Shown: positions 16,262 to 24,350 of the stretch, piece by piece | How the letters are laid out: every line of letters starts with the position of its first letter | Numbering within the stretch: the stretch's first letter is position 1 | Source of the DNA: Ensifer adhaerens | GTDB lineage: Bacteria > Pseudomonadota > Alphaproteobacteria > Rhizobiales > Rhizobiaceae | Assembly (NCBI RefSeq): GCF_001270265.1 | Contig: NZ_LGAP01000008.1 | Location: 1-64,000 of the forward strand | Direction: 5' to 3' | Length of the DNA: 64,000 nucleotides | Program-made: the position numbers and the translations under genes | The notes under the pieces: generated by a model | The model's database searches: none | What the model was told of the DNA's origin: nothing | What the model saw: the letters and a program-made list of their open reading frames with translations, nothing else

Positions 16262-17353
16262 GTGAAGACGATTTCCATCAACGGCCGGTTCCTGACCCAG
16301 CCGCTTACCGGCGTGCAGCGCTTTGCCCGCGAAATCACCCGGGCGCTCGACGCCCGCATTGCCGCAGGCGACGTGCCGGCGGCGCTGAAGGATGTGCGCT
16401 GGCGGCTGCTGGCTCCGGCGTCGGCACCGGATGATCTTCAGCTATCGGCGATATCGATCGAGCGTTTTGGTTCCGGCCCCGGCCATCTCTGGGAGCAGGG
16501 ACCACTTTATTGGCGGACGCGTGGCGACACGCTGATCGGCCTCGGCGGCAGCGGACCGGTGCTGCATTCCGATCAGGTGGTGGTGATCCATGACGTTACG
16601 CTCTTTCGTCATCCGGCTTCCTTCGGTCGCGGCTACCGTCTGTTCCATGGCGCGCTCGGCTACATCCTGACCCGCCGCGCGAAGATCGGTACCGTTTCGT
16701 ATTTTTCTCGTGGCGAGTTGGCGGACGTTTTTCGCGTCCCGGCTACGGGCATCGACGTGATCTACAACGCCACCGACCATTTTTCGGGCCTGCAGCCGGA
16801 TCGAGAAATCGTTGCGAAGCTTGGCCTTGCCGATACCCCCTTCTTCCTTCTCGTCGGCACCTTGAAGCCCAACAAGAACGTCGAATTCGCCGTGCGTGCC
16901 TTCGAGGCTTTAGGGGAGACGGGCAGCAAGCTCGTCGTCGTCGGCGGCACGGACCCCAGCGTTTTTCGCGACATCGCCCCGACGTCTCGCGGCAACCTGG
17001 TCTTTCCCGGGCGTCTCACCGACGCCGAGATCGCCGGGCTGCAGCGTCACGCCACGGCCTTTTTGTTCCCGAGCCTCTATGAAGGGTTCGGTATCCCGCC
17101 GCTCGAGGCGATGACGCAAGGGTGTCCGGTGCTTGCGGCCGACATCCCGCCGGTCAGAGAGGCCTGCGGCGAGGCCGCTCTCTACTTCGATCCGACGAAG
17201 GCGGAAACTCTGGTCGAGGTCATGCGGCACATATCCGTCGATGCTGCCCTTCGGCGGCAGCTTGCGCGCGCCGGGCACGAGAATGCCGAGCGGTTCTCAT
17301 GGAACGCAAGTGCGGTCGTTCTGCTCAACCTGCTGGCGGCAGGGCGGGGCTGA
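16262..17353 (+). CDS. glycosyltransferase family 4 (GT-B fold)
   Basis: The 363-residue enzyme has a GT-B fold. The N-terminal domain starts TISINGRFLTQPLTGVQRFAREI, the linker region holds FLLVGTLKPNKNVEFAVRAFE, and the donor-binding domain carries the E-x7-E motif in FLFPSLYEGFGIPPLEAMTQG (about 278-298), typical of retaining GT4 transferases such as mannosyl- and rhamnosyltransferases. The acceptor is unknown. With the converging GT2 gene and the flippase it forms a small surface-polysaccharide island, though the genes are not in one operon. The ATG at 16262 overlaps nothing upstream, and GAAGGGGTG lies before it. The product is soluble or peripheral. Confidence 0.9.
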   Translation: MKTISINGRFLTQPLTGVQRFAREITRALDARIAAGDVPAALKDVRWRLLAPASAPDDLQLSAISIERFGSGPGHLWEQGPLYWRTRGDTLIGLGGSGPVLHSDQVVVIHDVTLFRHPASFGRGYRLFHGALGYILTRRAKIGTVSYFSRGELADVFRVPATGIDVIYNATDHFSGLQPDREIVAKLGLADTPFFLLVGTLKPNKNVEFAVRAFEALGETGSKLVVVGGTDPSVFRDIAPTSRGNLVFPGRLTDAEIAGLQRHATAFLFPSLYEGFGIPPLEAMTQGCPVLAADIPPVREACGEAALYFDPTKAETLVEVMRHISVDAALRRQLARAGHENAERFSWNASAVVLLNLLAAGRG

Positions 17354-17384
17354 CCAGCTTGCCTGGTCGGAGCTGAATGCCCAA

Positions 17385-18263
17385 TCAGAGTTCGAGCATG
17401 CGCAGGGGGTCGATCCGGCCGCGCAGGAGATCGGCGAAGGCGATGAGGTTTCCCTTGAGCCGACCGCGTCGATCGACGAGCCCTGGAGGTCTCAGGCTGC
17501 CGATCGTGTTTGCGGCGACATTGCTGCCCATGAGATGGAGGGTCCACTTCAAGCTGACACTGCCCTTGCGGAAGAGGTAGAGCGGGTTGGCCACCTGGGA
17601 GTAGCCGAAGCGCAGGCCCGAGGTGCGGCCGCGTTTGTTGCCGAGGTGCACGCCACGCAAGTCGCCGCTTCGAACGATGCGGCCGTAACGCGCGAGACGG
17701 CGGCAGAAATCGACATCCTCCTGCCAGCCATAGAGCGGCAGTCGTTCGTCGAACCGGGTGCCGTCGACTTCAATGGCCGACAGTCGGAACACCATGTTGC
17801 AGCCATAGGCGTTGTAAACAGGTTCGAGCGTGGCCTGGCTGCCCGCCGCCCGATCGCGCTCGAGGATTTCCAGCCCTTCCTTGACCGGGATGCCGGGACC
17901 ATGGATGCCATCCGCCAGCACCAGCCCCGTCGCAACCACAATGTCCCGTTCCTTGAGGAAAAGCGTCTCCGCGTTTGCCAAGAAGTCGACTTGCGGCAGA
18001 AAGTCGTCGTCAAAAAAGACGAGCAGGTCGCCGGCGTCGATCGCCGACAGAATGGCATTTCGCTGTTTTGTCAGCCCGCGCTCGCCCGCGACGATCGTCA
18101 CCGGAACAGAGAGTGTTTCGGCGAATGTTTCATCCACGTCGTCCTGCGAAGAGGGGCAGACGAGGATCGCGTCCGGTTTGCGATCCTGCCGGGTCAGGTG
18201 CAGCAATGTTTCGGACAGCACCTCGCGGCGACCCGCCGTGGCTATTCCGACAATGATCTTCAT
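17385..18263 (-). CDS. glycosyltransferase family 2
   Basis: The 292-residue protein has the GT-A fold of inverting family 2 enzymes. It begins KIIVGIATAGRREVLSETL and has the nucleotide-sugar/metal-binding acidic motif LLVFFDDDFLP (about residues 79-89), a second acidic motif ERLPLYGWQEDVDFCRRL (about 187-204, with the ED pair that usually supplies the base) and a basic C-terminal part without strong membrane segments. It probably adds a sugar to a cell-surface glycan. The flippase gene upstream on the same strand ends 124 bases before it, with the 18-base tandem repeat between, so the two could be co-transcribed. Confidence 0.88.
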   Translation of the reverse strand: MKIIVGIATAGRREVLSETLLHLTRQDRKPDAILVCPSSQDDVDETFAETLSVPVTIVAGERGLTKQRNAILSAIDAGDLLVFFDDDFLPQVDFLANAETLFLKERDIVVATGLVLADGIHGPGIPVKEGLEILERDRAAGSQATLEPVYNAYGCNMVFRLSAIEVDGTRFDERLPLYGWQEDVDFCRRLARYGRIVRSGDLRGVHLGNKRGRTSGLRFGYSQVANPLYLFRKGSVSLKWTLHLMGSNVAANTIGSLRPPGLVDRRGRLKGNLIAFADLLRGRIDPLRMLEL

Positions 18264-18320
18264 GGTGTTCGTCGCCTCTACGTTGGCTCAGATATACGCG
18301 CAAAGAGGTTCAGTTTTCCT

Positions 18321-18390
18321 TATCGCCCGAGGTCACTATCGCGCCTGAGGTCACTATCGCGCCTGAGGTCACTATCGCGCCCGAGGTCAC
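18321..18390. repeat. tandem repeat, about four copies of an 18-base unit
   Basis: The unit TATCGCGCCTGAGGTCAC is present as a 16-base first copy (18321-18336), two identical copies (18337-18354, 18355-18372) and a one-mismatch copy (18373-18390). The last four bases overlap the TGA stop of the flippase gene (18387-18389). Because the unit is a multiple of three, changes in number would not shift a frame reading through it. Confidence 0.9.
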
Positions 18391-19784
18391 GTAGCGTTTG
18401 ACGCGCGCATGCCAAGCCGCAGGCGATTGAGCGACAAGAGGCAGCAGGCCCCACCAATGACGATGCCGGCCGCTGTGGCGACGTAAGCGGACTGGTACGA
18501 CAGCGCGAAGGCGAGAATGGTAACGCTGAGGCCCGCGGCGGCGAAGAGGACCGGCGGCCAGGTGAAATCGAAGGCCAAAGTCGCCATCAGGCGCAGGCCG
18601 ATCAACGATGCGAATATGGCGCCGAGCGCGCCGCCGGCCATCATGATTGCATCGGTCGGCGCCAACAGGAAGCCGGCGGTAAGGGCGACAAGATTGAGAA
18701 GCGCGCAGTCGATGGCGGCGAGCGCGAAGATTGCGGTAAGGCGCTGCTTCAGGTGCAGCGGTGTCGGCAGCATGATTTGTGTCAGCACGCGCGCGAGCGA
18801 AAGGATGATGACGAAGGGGGCCGTCGCAAGGAATCCTGTCTGCAGGTTCGGGCTGATCACCAGCCATGTCGCCGGCACCAGCACTGCGAAGATGCCGGCC
18901 GCCATCATCAGTGCGAAACTCGTCAGCAAGGCGTAATACTGTCCGAGCTGGCGGCGAAGCACCGGGGTTTCGCCGCCCTTGTCATGTGCGGCGACGATTT
19001 CGGGATACTGGATCGCCTGCAGGGCGGAGACGATCAGCACGAACGGGCGCTGCAGCAGATCGAGTGCGAGCAGCGCACCGGCCGCACCGCCGGGCCCGAG
19101 AGCCGATGTGAAGATCGCCTTCAGTGCAAGCGGCGCGAACATCGAGGCGCTGGCCGCACCCGCGGAAACGCTGCCATAGACGAGATGCTTTCGCACGCGT
19201 GCCATGTCCAGCGATGCGGAAGGCCGCGGCCCTGCTCTCCGCGACAGCAGTGCTGCCAGCAGCGCGTAGAGGGCATAACCGCCAAGCAGGCCCGTGACCG
19301 TCGACAGGAAGGTCGGCGACACCATCGCACCGATCAGCGTTCCCATCGCCAGAATGGTGGCACGAGAACCCTGCAGCACCGAGAAGGCGCGAAAATCCTG
19401 GCGGAAGCGCAGCATGGTCAGGTGCAGGTCGCTGCCGCCTTGTGCGACGGCAACGAGGCCGCCGACGAGCGCCACCAGCGGAGAGATGCCGAATGCGAGC
19501 GACACGGCCGCAGCGACAAGACAGAAAAGCGCGCAGGCCGCTGCCTCCGCAGCAATCGTTCGCCGCTCCGCCGCTTCGCTTTCCACCGTCTGGCCGGGGT
19601 AGAACCGCATGCAGGAGAAACGCACCCATTCGAAGGCGGCGATCGCGCCGAACTGGCTGAGCGAAATGAAGAGCGAATAGGCGGCATAGTCGGCTGGGGC
19701 CAGCCAATGGGCGATGATGATCAACAGGCCGAAGGCGATCAGGGCCTGATAGAAATAGGCGCCGAGCGCGATGATCTTCGCCAT
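18387..19784 (-). CDS. polysaccharide flippase-like membrane protein (MOP superfamily)
   Basis: The 465-residue protein consists of about twelve hydrophobic helices separated by short loops. It starts MAKIIALGAYFYQALIAFGLLIIIAHWLAPADYAAYSLFIS, the characteristic first two helices of Wzx/RfbX-type lipid-linked oligosaccharide flippases (oligosaccharide_biosynthesis family). It would move undecaprenyl-linked glycan units across the inner membrane. The start at 19784 lies at this conserved N-terminus; 44 extra upstream codons are arginine-rich and without homology. The two neighbouring glycosyltransferase genes support a role in extracellular polysaccharide. No polymerase gene is visible in the window, so the pathway is incomplete here. 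Confidence 0.85.
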   Translation of the reverse strand: MAKIIALGAYFYQALIAFGLLIIIAHWLAPADYAAYSLFISLSQFGAIAAFEWVRFSCMRFYPGQTVESEAAERRTIAAEAAACALFCLVAAAVSLAFGISPLVALVGGLVAVAQGGSDLHLTMLRFRQDFRAFSVLQGSRATILAMGTLIGAMVSPTFLSTVTGLLGGYALYALLAALLSRRAGPRPSASLDMARVRKHLVYGSVSAGAASASMFAPLALKAIFTSALGPGGAAGALLALDLLQRPFVLIVSALQAIQYPEIVAAHDKGGETPVLRRQLGQYYALLTSFALMMAAGIFAVLVPATWLVISPNLQTGFLATAPFVIILSLARVLTQIMLPTPLHLKQRLTAIFALAAIDCALLNLVALTAGFLLAPTDAIMMAGGALGAIFASLIGLRLMATLAFDFTWPPVLFAAAGLSVTILAFALSYQSAYVATAAGIVIGGACCLLSLNRLRLGMRASNAT

Positions 19785-19881
19785 GGGTTTCCGGCCGTGC
19801 CGCCTGTCGTCGTTTGCTGTTGCCAATGCTGATAGCGCAAAAGCACAAACAAAGTGTTTGCCGGCGCGACCGCCCGATTGC

Positions 19882-20673
19882 TCAGGCGAGTTCGGCCATG
19901 TCGAAGCCGGCGACATCGGTCAAAAGCTCGATCACGCCCTTGACCGCGTGCGCCAGCAATTGCTCGCCGCGCGCGGCGGTAGCCACTGAAGCATTGCCGG
20001 CAACACCGTCGCGGTTGAGGTCGGACATCTTCCAGCCGAAGGCATGCGGACCATAGGCGCGCAAATGCCTGAAGCGTCCGGCATAGTCGCTCTGGCGCGA
20101 GGGGAAGGCACGGGCCTTCGCCATCTCGACCTTTTCCGGATGCAGCGCCAGCATCACCGACGTCTCGATATCGCCGCCGTGAATGTCGATCGCCTTGTCC
20201 TCGGGCGCGATCCAGCCGTCCGGCTGACCGAAGCGGGTCCAGCTGGTCGCAACCGCCAGCATGCCGAAACGCACCCGTGCCTCGGTCGCAACGATCGTCA
20301 TCAACGGCGAATTGCCGCCATGGGCGTTCAGCATCACGAACTTGCGGATGCCGAGACCGTGCAGGTTTTCGGCGATGCCGAGCCAACGGCGCACAGCCTC
20401 GTCGTAGGCGAGCGACCGGCTGCCGGCGACATCCATGTGCTCGATCGAATAACCGACCGGTTCGGCCGGCAGGAAGGTCACCGGCAAGTCGTCGGGCAGA
20501 GCCGCGATGCAGCGTTCGACGATTCCTTCGGCAATCAGAGTGTCCGTGTCGAAGGGCAGGTGCGGGCCATGCTGCTCATGAGCGCCGAGCGGCAGCACGG
20601 CGATCCAGTCGCGCCGGGCTTGTCGCGGAAGGTCGGTCGGATTGTCCTGCCATCGGGCCTGGGGCATCGACAT
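19882..20673 (-). CDS. creatininase family protein
   Basis: The 263-residue product is a creatininase-superfamily amidohydrolase. The metal-binding motifs are visible: LPLGAHEQHGPHLPFDTDT (about residues 27-45), MLNAHGGNSPL (about 112-122) and DIHGGDIETSVML (about 163-175), which together supply the His, Glu and Asp ligands of the dinuclear site. Relatives hydrolyse creatinine, formamide groups of riboflavin/F420 precursors (ArfB) or mycofactocin peptides (MftE). The substrate here is open. The ATG at 20673 follows GAAGAGAA. The gene is divergent from the MarR regulator with 113 bases between, which may control it. Confidence 0.87.
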   Translation of the reverse strand: MSMPQARWQDNPTDLPRQARRDWIAVLPLGAHEQHGPHLPFDTDTLIAEGIVERCIAALPDDLPVTFLPAEPVGYSIEHMDVAGSRSLAYDEAVRRWLGIAENLHGLGIRKFVMLNAHGGNSPLMTIVATEARVRFGMLAVATSWTRFGQPDGWIAPEDKAIDIHGGDIETSVMLALHPEKVEMAKARAFPSRQSDYAGRFRHLRAYGPHAFGWKMSDLNRDGVAGNASVATAARGEQLLAHAVKGVIELLTDVAGFDMAELA

Positions 20674-20714
20674 TTCTCTTCGATCCTTCACGTCAATCGT
20701 CGTAAAAATGTTAT

Positions 20715-20747
20715 TTGAGTCATACAGTTCGTAATCTCAAGCTGTAT
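20715..20747. promoter_or_regulatory. candidate operator between creatininase and marR genes
   Basis: Six-base inverted arms ATACAG (20722-20727) and CTGTAT (20742-20747) and, overlapping them, TTGAG (20715-20719) and CTCAA (20736-20740), lie midway between two divergent genes, one coding for a MarR regulator. MarR proteins normally bind such A/T-rich inverted repeats and repress both directions. The assignment is inference. Confidence 0.4.
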
Positions 20748-20786
20748 TGCTATAAATGTCGGAGACGGGATTCGGCAGGAGGTCCA

Positions 20787-21284
20787 ATGGGCAAGAAGAA
20801 CAAGGCCGAAAAGAAGGGCAAGAACGGCAAGAAGAAGGACGAGCTTCTCGCCGAACCGCACGATCTCGCCTCGATCCTGGTCCAGGCGGCACGCTCCATG
20901 CGCACGGTCCTGTCGCGCAACCTGCTCGAAAGCGGCCTTTATGCCGGCCAGGACGGCGTGATGCTGGCACTTGCCGAAACGGACGGGCTGACGGCGGGCG
21001 GGCTTGCCGCCAAGCTCGGCGTCAAGGCGCCGACGATGACGCGCACCATCGGCCGCATGGAAGCGCAGGGGTTCCTCGAACGCCGACCCGACGATGACGA
21101 TGCGCGGCTGACCAAGGTCTATCTCACCGAGCCCGGGCGCAACCGGCTGCAGACGATCGCCGAGGCCGGACAGCATTCGGAAAATCTGGCGACGCGCGGA
21201 CTGACCGACAAGCAGGTGCGCACGCTGATGAAGCTTTTGCGGGCTGTCGACAGCAATCTGCAGGCGGCGCGGGCCGCCGACTGA
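20787..21284 (+). CDS. MarR family transcriptional regulator
   Basis: The 165-residue protein has an unusual lysine-rich N-terminus (GKKNKAEKKGKNGKKKDE) followed by a standard MarR winged helix domain. The recognition part LTAGGLAAKLGVKAPTMTRTIGRMEAQGFLERRPDDDDARLTKVYLTEPG (about 72-120) holds the helix-turn-helix and the wing with the conserved D-x-R. The start ATG at 20787 is backed by AGGAGG. A longer in-frame version from 20715 would cross the putative operator. It is divergent from the creatininase gene and probably regulates it and itself. The basic tail could add nonspecific DNA affinity. Confidence 0.9.
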   Translation: MGKKNKAEKKGKNGKKKDELLAEPHDLASILVQAARSMRTVLSRNLLESGLYAGQDGVMLALAETDGLTAGGLAAKLGVKAPTMTRTIGRMEAQGFLERRPDDDDARLTKVYLTEPGRNRLQTIAEAGQHSENLATRGLTDKQVRTLMKLLRAVDSNLQAARAAD

Positions 21285-21313
21285 GCCTTGTTTCGCGGCA
21301 TATTGCGGCGGCG

Positions 21314-21341
21314 ATTTAAACAGTTTAAATAGGATTTAAAT
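21314..21341. promoter_or_regulatory. palindromic operator upstream of the lacI-type gene
   Basis: A perfect 17-base palindrome ATTTAAACAGTTTAAAT (21314-21330, central A) is followed four bases later by a second palindrome ATTTAAAT (21334-21341). They sit 37-64 bases before the start codon of the LacI-type regulator, where an autoregulatory operator is expected. Confidence 0.6.
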
Positions 21342-21377
21342 TCGAGGGTAGGCAACTAGGCTTAAACAGGGGGCATC

Positions 21378-22400
21378 GTGGCGCAAAAGGTCAAGCTTTC
21401 GACGATCGCGGAAACACTCGGTCTTTCGACGGCAACGGTATCCCTGGCATTGCGGGACAGCCCGCTAGTGGCGACCCTCACACGCGACAAGATCAAGGAA
21501 CAGGCCCGCGCGCTCGGCTATATCTATAACCGCCGCGCCGCCAGCCTCAGGACGTCGCGCTCCGGCATCATCGGCGTGGTCGTGCACGACATCATGAACC
21601 CGTTCTACGGGGAAATTCTGAAGGCGATCGAAGCGGAGCTCGATCGCGACAAGCAGACCTTCATCCTCTCCAACCATTACGACTCGGTCGACAAGCAGCG
21701 TGACTTCATCGAGACGCTGCTGCAGCTCGGCGGCGACGGCGTCATCATGTCGCCGGCCATCGGCACACCGCCGGAGGATATCCAGCTTGCCGAGGACAAC
21801 GGCATGCCGGCGATCCTGATCGCCCGATCGATCGAGGGGCTGGACGTGCCGATCTTCCGTGGCGATGACGCCTATGGCATTTCGCTGGCGACCAACCACC
21901 TGATCGGCCTTGGCCACCGCTGTATCGCCATGGTCGGCGGCACCGACCAGACCTCGACCGGTCGTGACCGCTACCAGGGTTATGTCAACGCGCTGCGCAA
22001 GGCCAACATCGAGGTCGATCCCGAGCTGCGCATTCCCGGTCCGCGCTCCAAGCAAGGCGGCTTCGAGGCGGCGGTGCATCTGCTGTCGCTGCCGCAGAAG
22101 CCGACCGCGGTCGTCTGCTGGAACGATCTGGTGGCGATCGGCATGATGAACGGCATCGCGCGCGCGGGGCTCGTTCCCGGCGTCGATATCTCCGTCACCG
22201 GCTATGACGACCTGGAAGAGGCGTCGATCGCGACGCCGGCATTGACCACCGTCTGGAACGGCCAGGCCGATGTCGGCCGCAGTGCGGCGCGCGCGCTTCT
22301 CGACAAGCTTTCCGGCAGCCATGAGCCAGACGGCATCCACCTGATCAAGCCGGAAATGCGCATCCGCCAGTCGACCGGCCCGCTGCGCGTCACCGCCTGA
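21378..22400 (+). CDS. LacI family transcriptional regulator
   Basis: The 340-residue protein has the N-terminal LacI helix-turn-helix (TIAETLGLSTATVSLALRDSP, about residues 8-28) with the hinge helix RRAASLRTSRSG, and a periplasmic-binding-protein-like sensor domain (about 65-335) with MNPFYGEILKAIEAELD and SVTGYDDLEEASIATPALTTV. It begins with GTG at 21378 after AGGGGGC. The effector is probably a sugar or a related compound. The next gene, a D-2-hydroxyacid dehydrogenase, lies on the same strand after a 100-base repeat and is a possible target. The upstream perfect palindrome suggests autoregulation. Confidence 0.92.
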   Translation: MAQKVKLSTIAETLGLSTATVSLALRDSPLVATLTRDKIKEQARALGYIYNRRAASLRTSRSGIIGVVVHDIMNPFYGEILKAIEAELDRDKQTFILSNHYDSVDKQRDFIETLLQLGGDGVIMSPAIGTPPEDIQLAEDNGMPAILIARSIEGLDVPIFRGDDAYGISLATNHLIGLGHRCIAMVGGTDQTSTGRDRYQGYVNALRKANIEVDPELRIPGPRSKQGGFEAAVHLLSLPQKPTAVVCWNDLVAIGMMNGIARAGLVPGVDISVTGYDDLEEASIATPALTTVWNGQADVGRSAARALLDKLSGSHEPDGIHLIKPEMRIRQSTGPLRVTA

Positions 22401-22410
22401 AGAAATCCAA

Positions 22411-22510
22411 ACGCGTGTCGCGCAAAAGTGTGCAGCGGTTTTGCGCGGCATGCGCAAAACAAGAACTTAAACTGCGGTAAGCGAATCCCATAGATCGCGA
22501 CGCGCTTTAA
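22411..22510 (+). repeat. RIME-like repeat, family B, copy 1
   Basis: A 100-base element starting CGCGTGTCGCGCAAAAGTG and ending GATCGCGACGCGCTTTAA, matching the copy at 28078-28180 over most of its length. It contains an inner palindrome (GTTTTGCGC ... GCGCAAAAC). It occupies the whole gap between two genes. Confidence 0.85.
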
Positions 22511-22524
22511 TATCAGGAGTACCC

Positions 22525-23493
22525 ATGTCCGCGACCCTTCCCCGCATCCTCGTGCCCGGAAAAATCAACGAACGGGTGCTGCAGCGGCTGCCCGACACGT
22601 TTGAAATCGTGCGGCTGGAACGTGCGGACCCTGACCTGGTCACCGCTGACATGATCGACGTCAAGGGCATTGCCGTCTCCGGTCGCGTTCCCGCCGGCCT
22701 GATGGATGCGCTGCCCGGTCTCGAGATCATTGCCAATTTCGGCGTCGGCTATGACGGGGTCGATGTGAAACATGCCGCCTCCAAGGGCATTGTCGTCACC
22801 AATACCCCCGACGTTCTGACAGAAGAGGTCGCCGACACCGCCATCGGTCTGCTCATCAATACGCTGCGGCAGCTGCCGCAGGCAGAGCAATGGCTGCGCC
22901 AGGGCCGCTGGGCACGGGACGGCGCCTTTGCGCTGTCGCCCTTGTCGCTGCGTGGCCGCACGGTCGGGCTTTATGGTCTCGGACGCATCGGGCTTGCCAT
23001 TGCCAAGCGGCTCGAAGCCTTCGGTGTTTCGGTCGCCTATCACACCCGCAGCCCACGCGATGGCCTGACCTATGCCTACTATCCGACGCTCGAAAGGCTT
23101 GCCGCCGCCGTCGATACGCTTGTTGTCATCGTTCCGGGAACGGAAGCGACACGAAAGACGGTGAACGCCCAGGTGCTTTCGGCACTCGGAAGCAACGGCG
23201 TTCTGATCAATGTCGGCCGCGGTTCGACTGTCGATGAGGCAGCGCTGGTCGCGGCGCTTCAGACCGGCGTGATTGCGGGGGCGGGGCTCGACGTTTTCGA
23301 CAACGAACCGTATGTGCCTGATGCGCTGTTGGCGCTGCCTAATGTTTCGCTATTGCCGCATGTGGCGTCGGCTTCGGTCGTCACCCGCAACGCCATGGCG
23401 GATCTGGTGGTCGACAACCTCAGGGCCTGGTTCTCGGCCGGCAAGGCGCTGACGCCGGTGCCGGAAACGCCGCTCACGCGACGGGTCGGCTAG
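22525..23493 (+). CDS. D-2-hydroxyacid dehydrogenase (glyoxylate/hydroxypyruvate reductase type)
   Basis: The 322-residue protein is an NAD(P)-dependent D-2-hydroxyacid dehydrogenase. The Rossmann motif is GLGRIG (151-156). The catalytic triad is Arg232 in NVGRGS, Glu261 in DVFDNEP and His279 in LPHVAS. The sequence NFGVGYDGVDVKHAASKGI resembles GhrA/GhrB-like and 2-ketogluconate reductases, so reduction of glyoxylate, hydroxypyruvate or 2-keto-gluconate is likely. The ATG at 22525 follows CAGGAG directly behind repeat B. The TAG stop is the first part of a RIME-like repeat. The LacI-type gene upstream is its probable regulator. Confidence 0.92.
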   Translation: MSATLPRILVPGKINERVLQRLPDTFEIVRLERADPDLVTADMIDVKGIAVSGRVPAGLMDALPGLEIIANFGVGYDGVDVKHAASKGIVVTNTPDVLTEEVADTAIGLLINTLRQLPQAEQWLRQGRWARDGAFALSPLSLRGRTVGLYGLGRIGLAIAKRLEAFGVSVAYHTRSPRDGLTYAYYPTLERLAAAVDTLVVIVPGTEATRKTVNAQVLSALGSNGVLINVGRGSTVDEAALVAALQTGVIAGAGLDVFDNEPYVPDALLALPNVSLLPHVASASVVTRNAMADLVVDNLRAWFSAGKALTPVPETPLTRRVG

Positions 23494-23595
23494 CGCGTTT
23501 CCCGTTTAGACGGAGACGCAGAAATGCTCTATCTCTTTGTTTTTAAGCATTTCCTGACGGAAAACCGCTTGGCACTTTTCCTGGAAATGCTTTAG
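23490..23595 (+). repeat. RIME-like repeat, family A, copy 1
   Basis: About 105 bases containing GTTTCCCGTTTAGACGG, CTCTATCTCTTTGTTTTTA, GCATTTCCTGACGGAAAA and CTTTTCCTGGAAATGCT. Copies lie at 39556-39656 (inverted) and 48146-48250. It fills the gap between two convergent genes and supplies the TAG stop of one and the TAA stop of the other. Confidence 0.92.
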
Positions 23596-24350
23596 GCGGC
23601 CATGCGCCGCGCTGCGTAGGCACGGACGGCATCGCCGAACGCCCTAAACAGGCTCGCCGATGGGGCGTCAGTCCGTACCCAATATTCCGGATGCCATTGC
23701 ACGCCGACGGCGAAGGCCTTGGAGCCGATCACCGAAACCGCTTCGATGGTGCCGTCGTCGGCCACCGCTTCGACGGCCAGGCGCGGGGCCGCGGCGCCGA
23801 TTGCCTGCCGATGCAGGGAATTGACGCGCACGCGGCCGGCACCGAGCACCGGCGCGAGACAGCTGCCTTCCCTAACGATCACGTCCTGGCGGATGCCATA
23901 GGCGACATCCAGCTCGGAAACGTCGGGCTTGCGGTGATCCCAGACGCCCGGCTGCTCCTGGATTTCGGTTGCGAGTGTGCCACCGAGGGCCACGTTGAGC
24001 TCCTGGATGCCGCGGCAGATGGCAAACAGCGGAACGCCGCGCTCGAGCGCGCGCCGGATCAGCGGCAGGCTGGTCGCATCGCGGCCCGGATCGAAGGGGC
24101 CGTCCGTCTCCTTGGCCTCGCGGCCGTAGAGCGAGGGATGAACGTTGGAGCGGGCGCCGCTTGCCAGCACGCCATCGACACGATCGAGGATCTCATCGAT
24201 ATCGTTGCCGGTCTCGAGCGCCGGAATGAGGAAGGGCATGACGCCGGCGCCTTCGACGGCGGCACGGACATACTGGTTGGCAACGACATGCCAGACATTG
24301 CCGTCGAATTCGCGGAAATCGCAGGGGATGGCAACGACAGGTTTCGACAT
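23592..24350 (-). CDS. class I glutamine amidotransferase-like hydrolase (peptidase C26, PuuD-like)
   Basis: The 252-residue protein carries the C26 catalytic triad: Cys112 in FAICRGIQE, His220 and Glu222 in QWHPEYW. Its N-terminus, VVAIPCDFREFDGNVWHVVANQYVRAV, matches gamma-glutamyl-gamma-aminobutyrate hydrolases that free GABA in the putrescine pathway, although other members act on different gamma-glutamyl amides. Polyamine metabolism elsewhere in the window fits but proves nothing. Two ATG codons in tandem could start it. The second (24350) is preferred because GGAG lies seven bases before it. It faces the dehydrogenase gene head-on, with repeat A between them. Confidence 0.9.
   Translation of the reverse strand: MSKPVVAIPCDFREFDGNVWHVVANQYVRAAVEGAGVMPFLIPALETGNDIDEILDRVDGVLASGARSNVHPSLYGREAKETDGPFDPGRDATSLPLIRRALERGVPLFAICRGIQELNVALGGTLATEIQEQPGVWDHRKPDVSELDVAYGIRQDVIVREGSCLAPVLGAGRVRVNSLHRQAIGAAAPRLAVEAVADDGTIEAVSVIGSKAFAVGVQWHPEYWVRTDAPSASLFRAFGDAVRAYAARRMAA

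Noticed and set aside
18310-18867. Frame ending in repeated Val-Thr-Ser-Gly-Ala-Ile units
   Set aside because: It is an alternative frame of the flippase gene that runs on into the 18-base tandem repeat; no start signal supports it.
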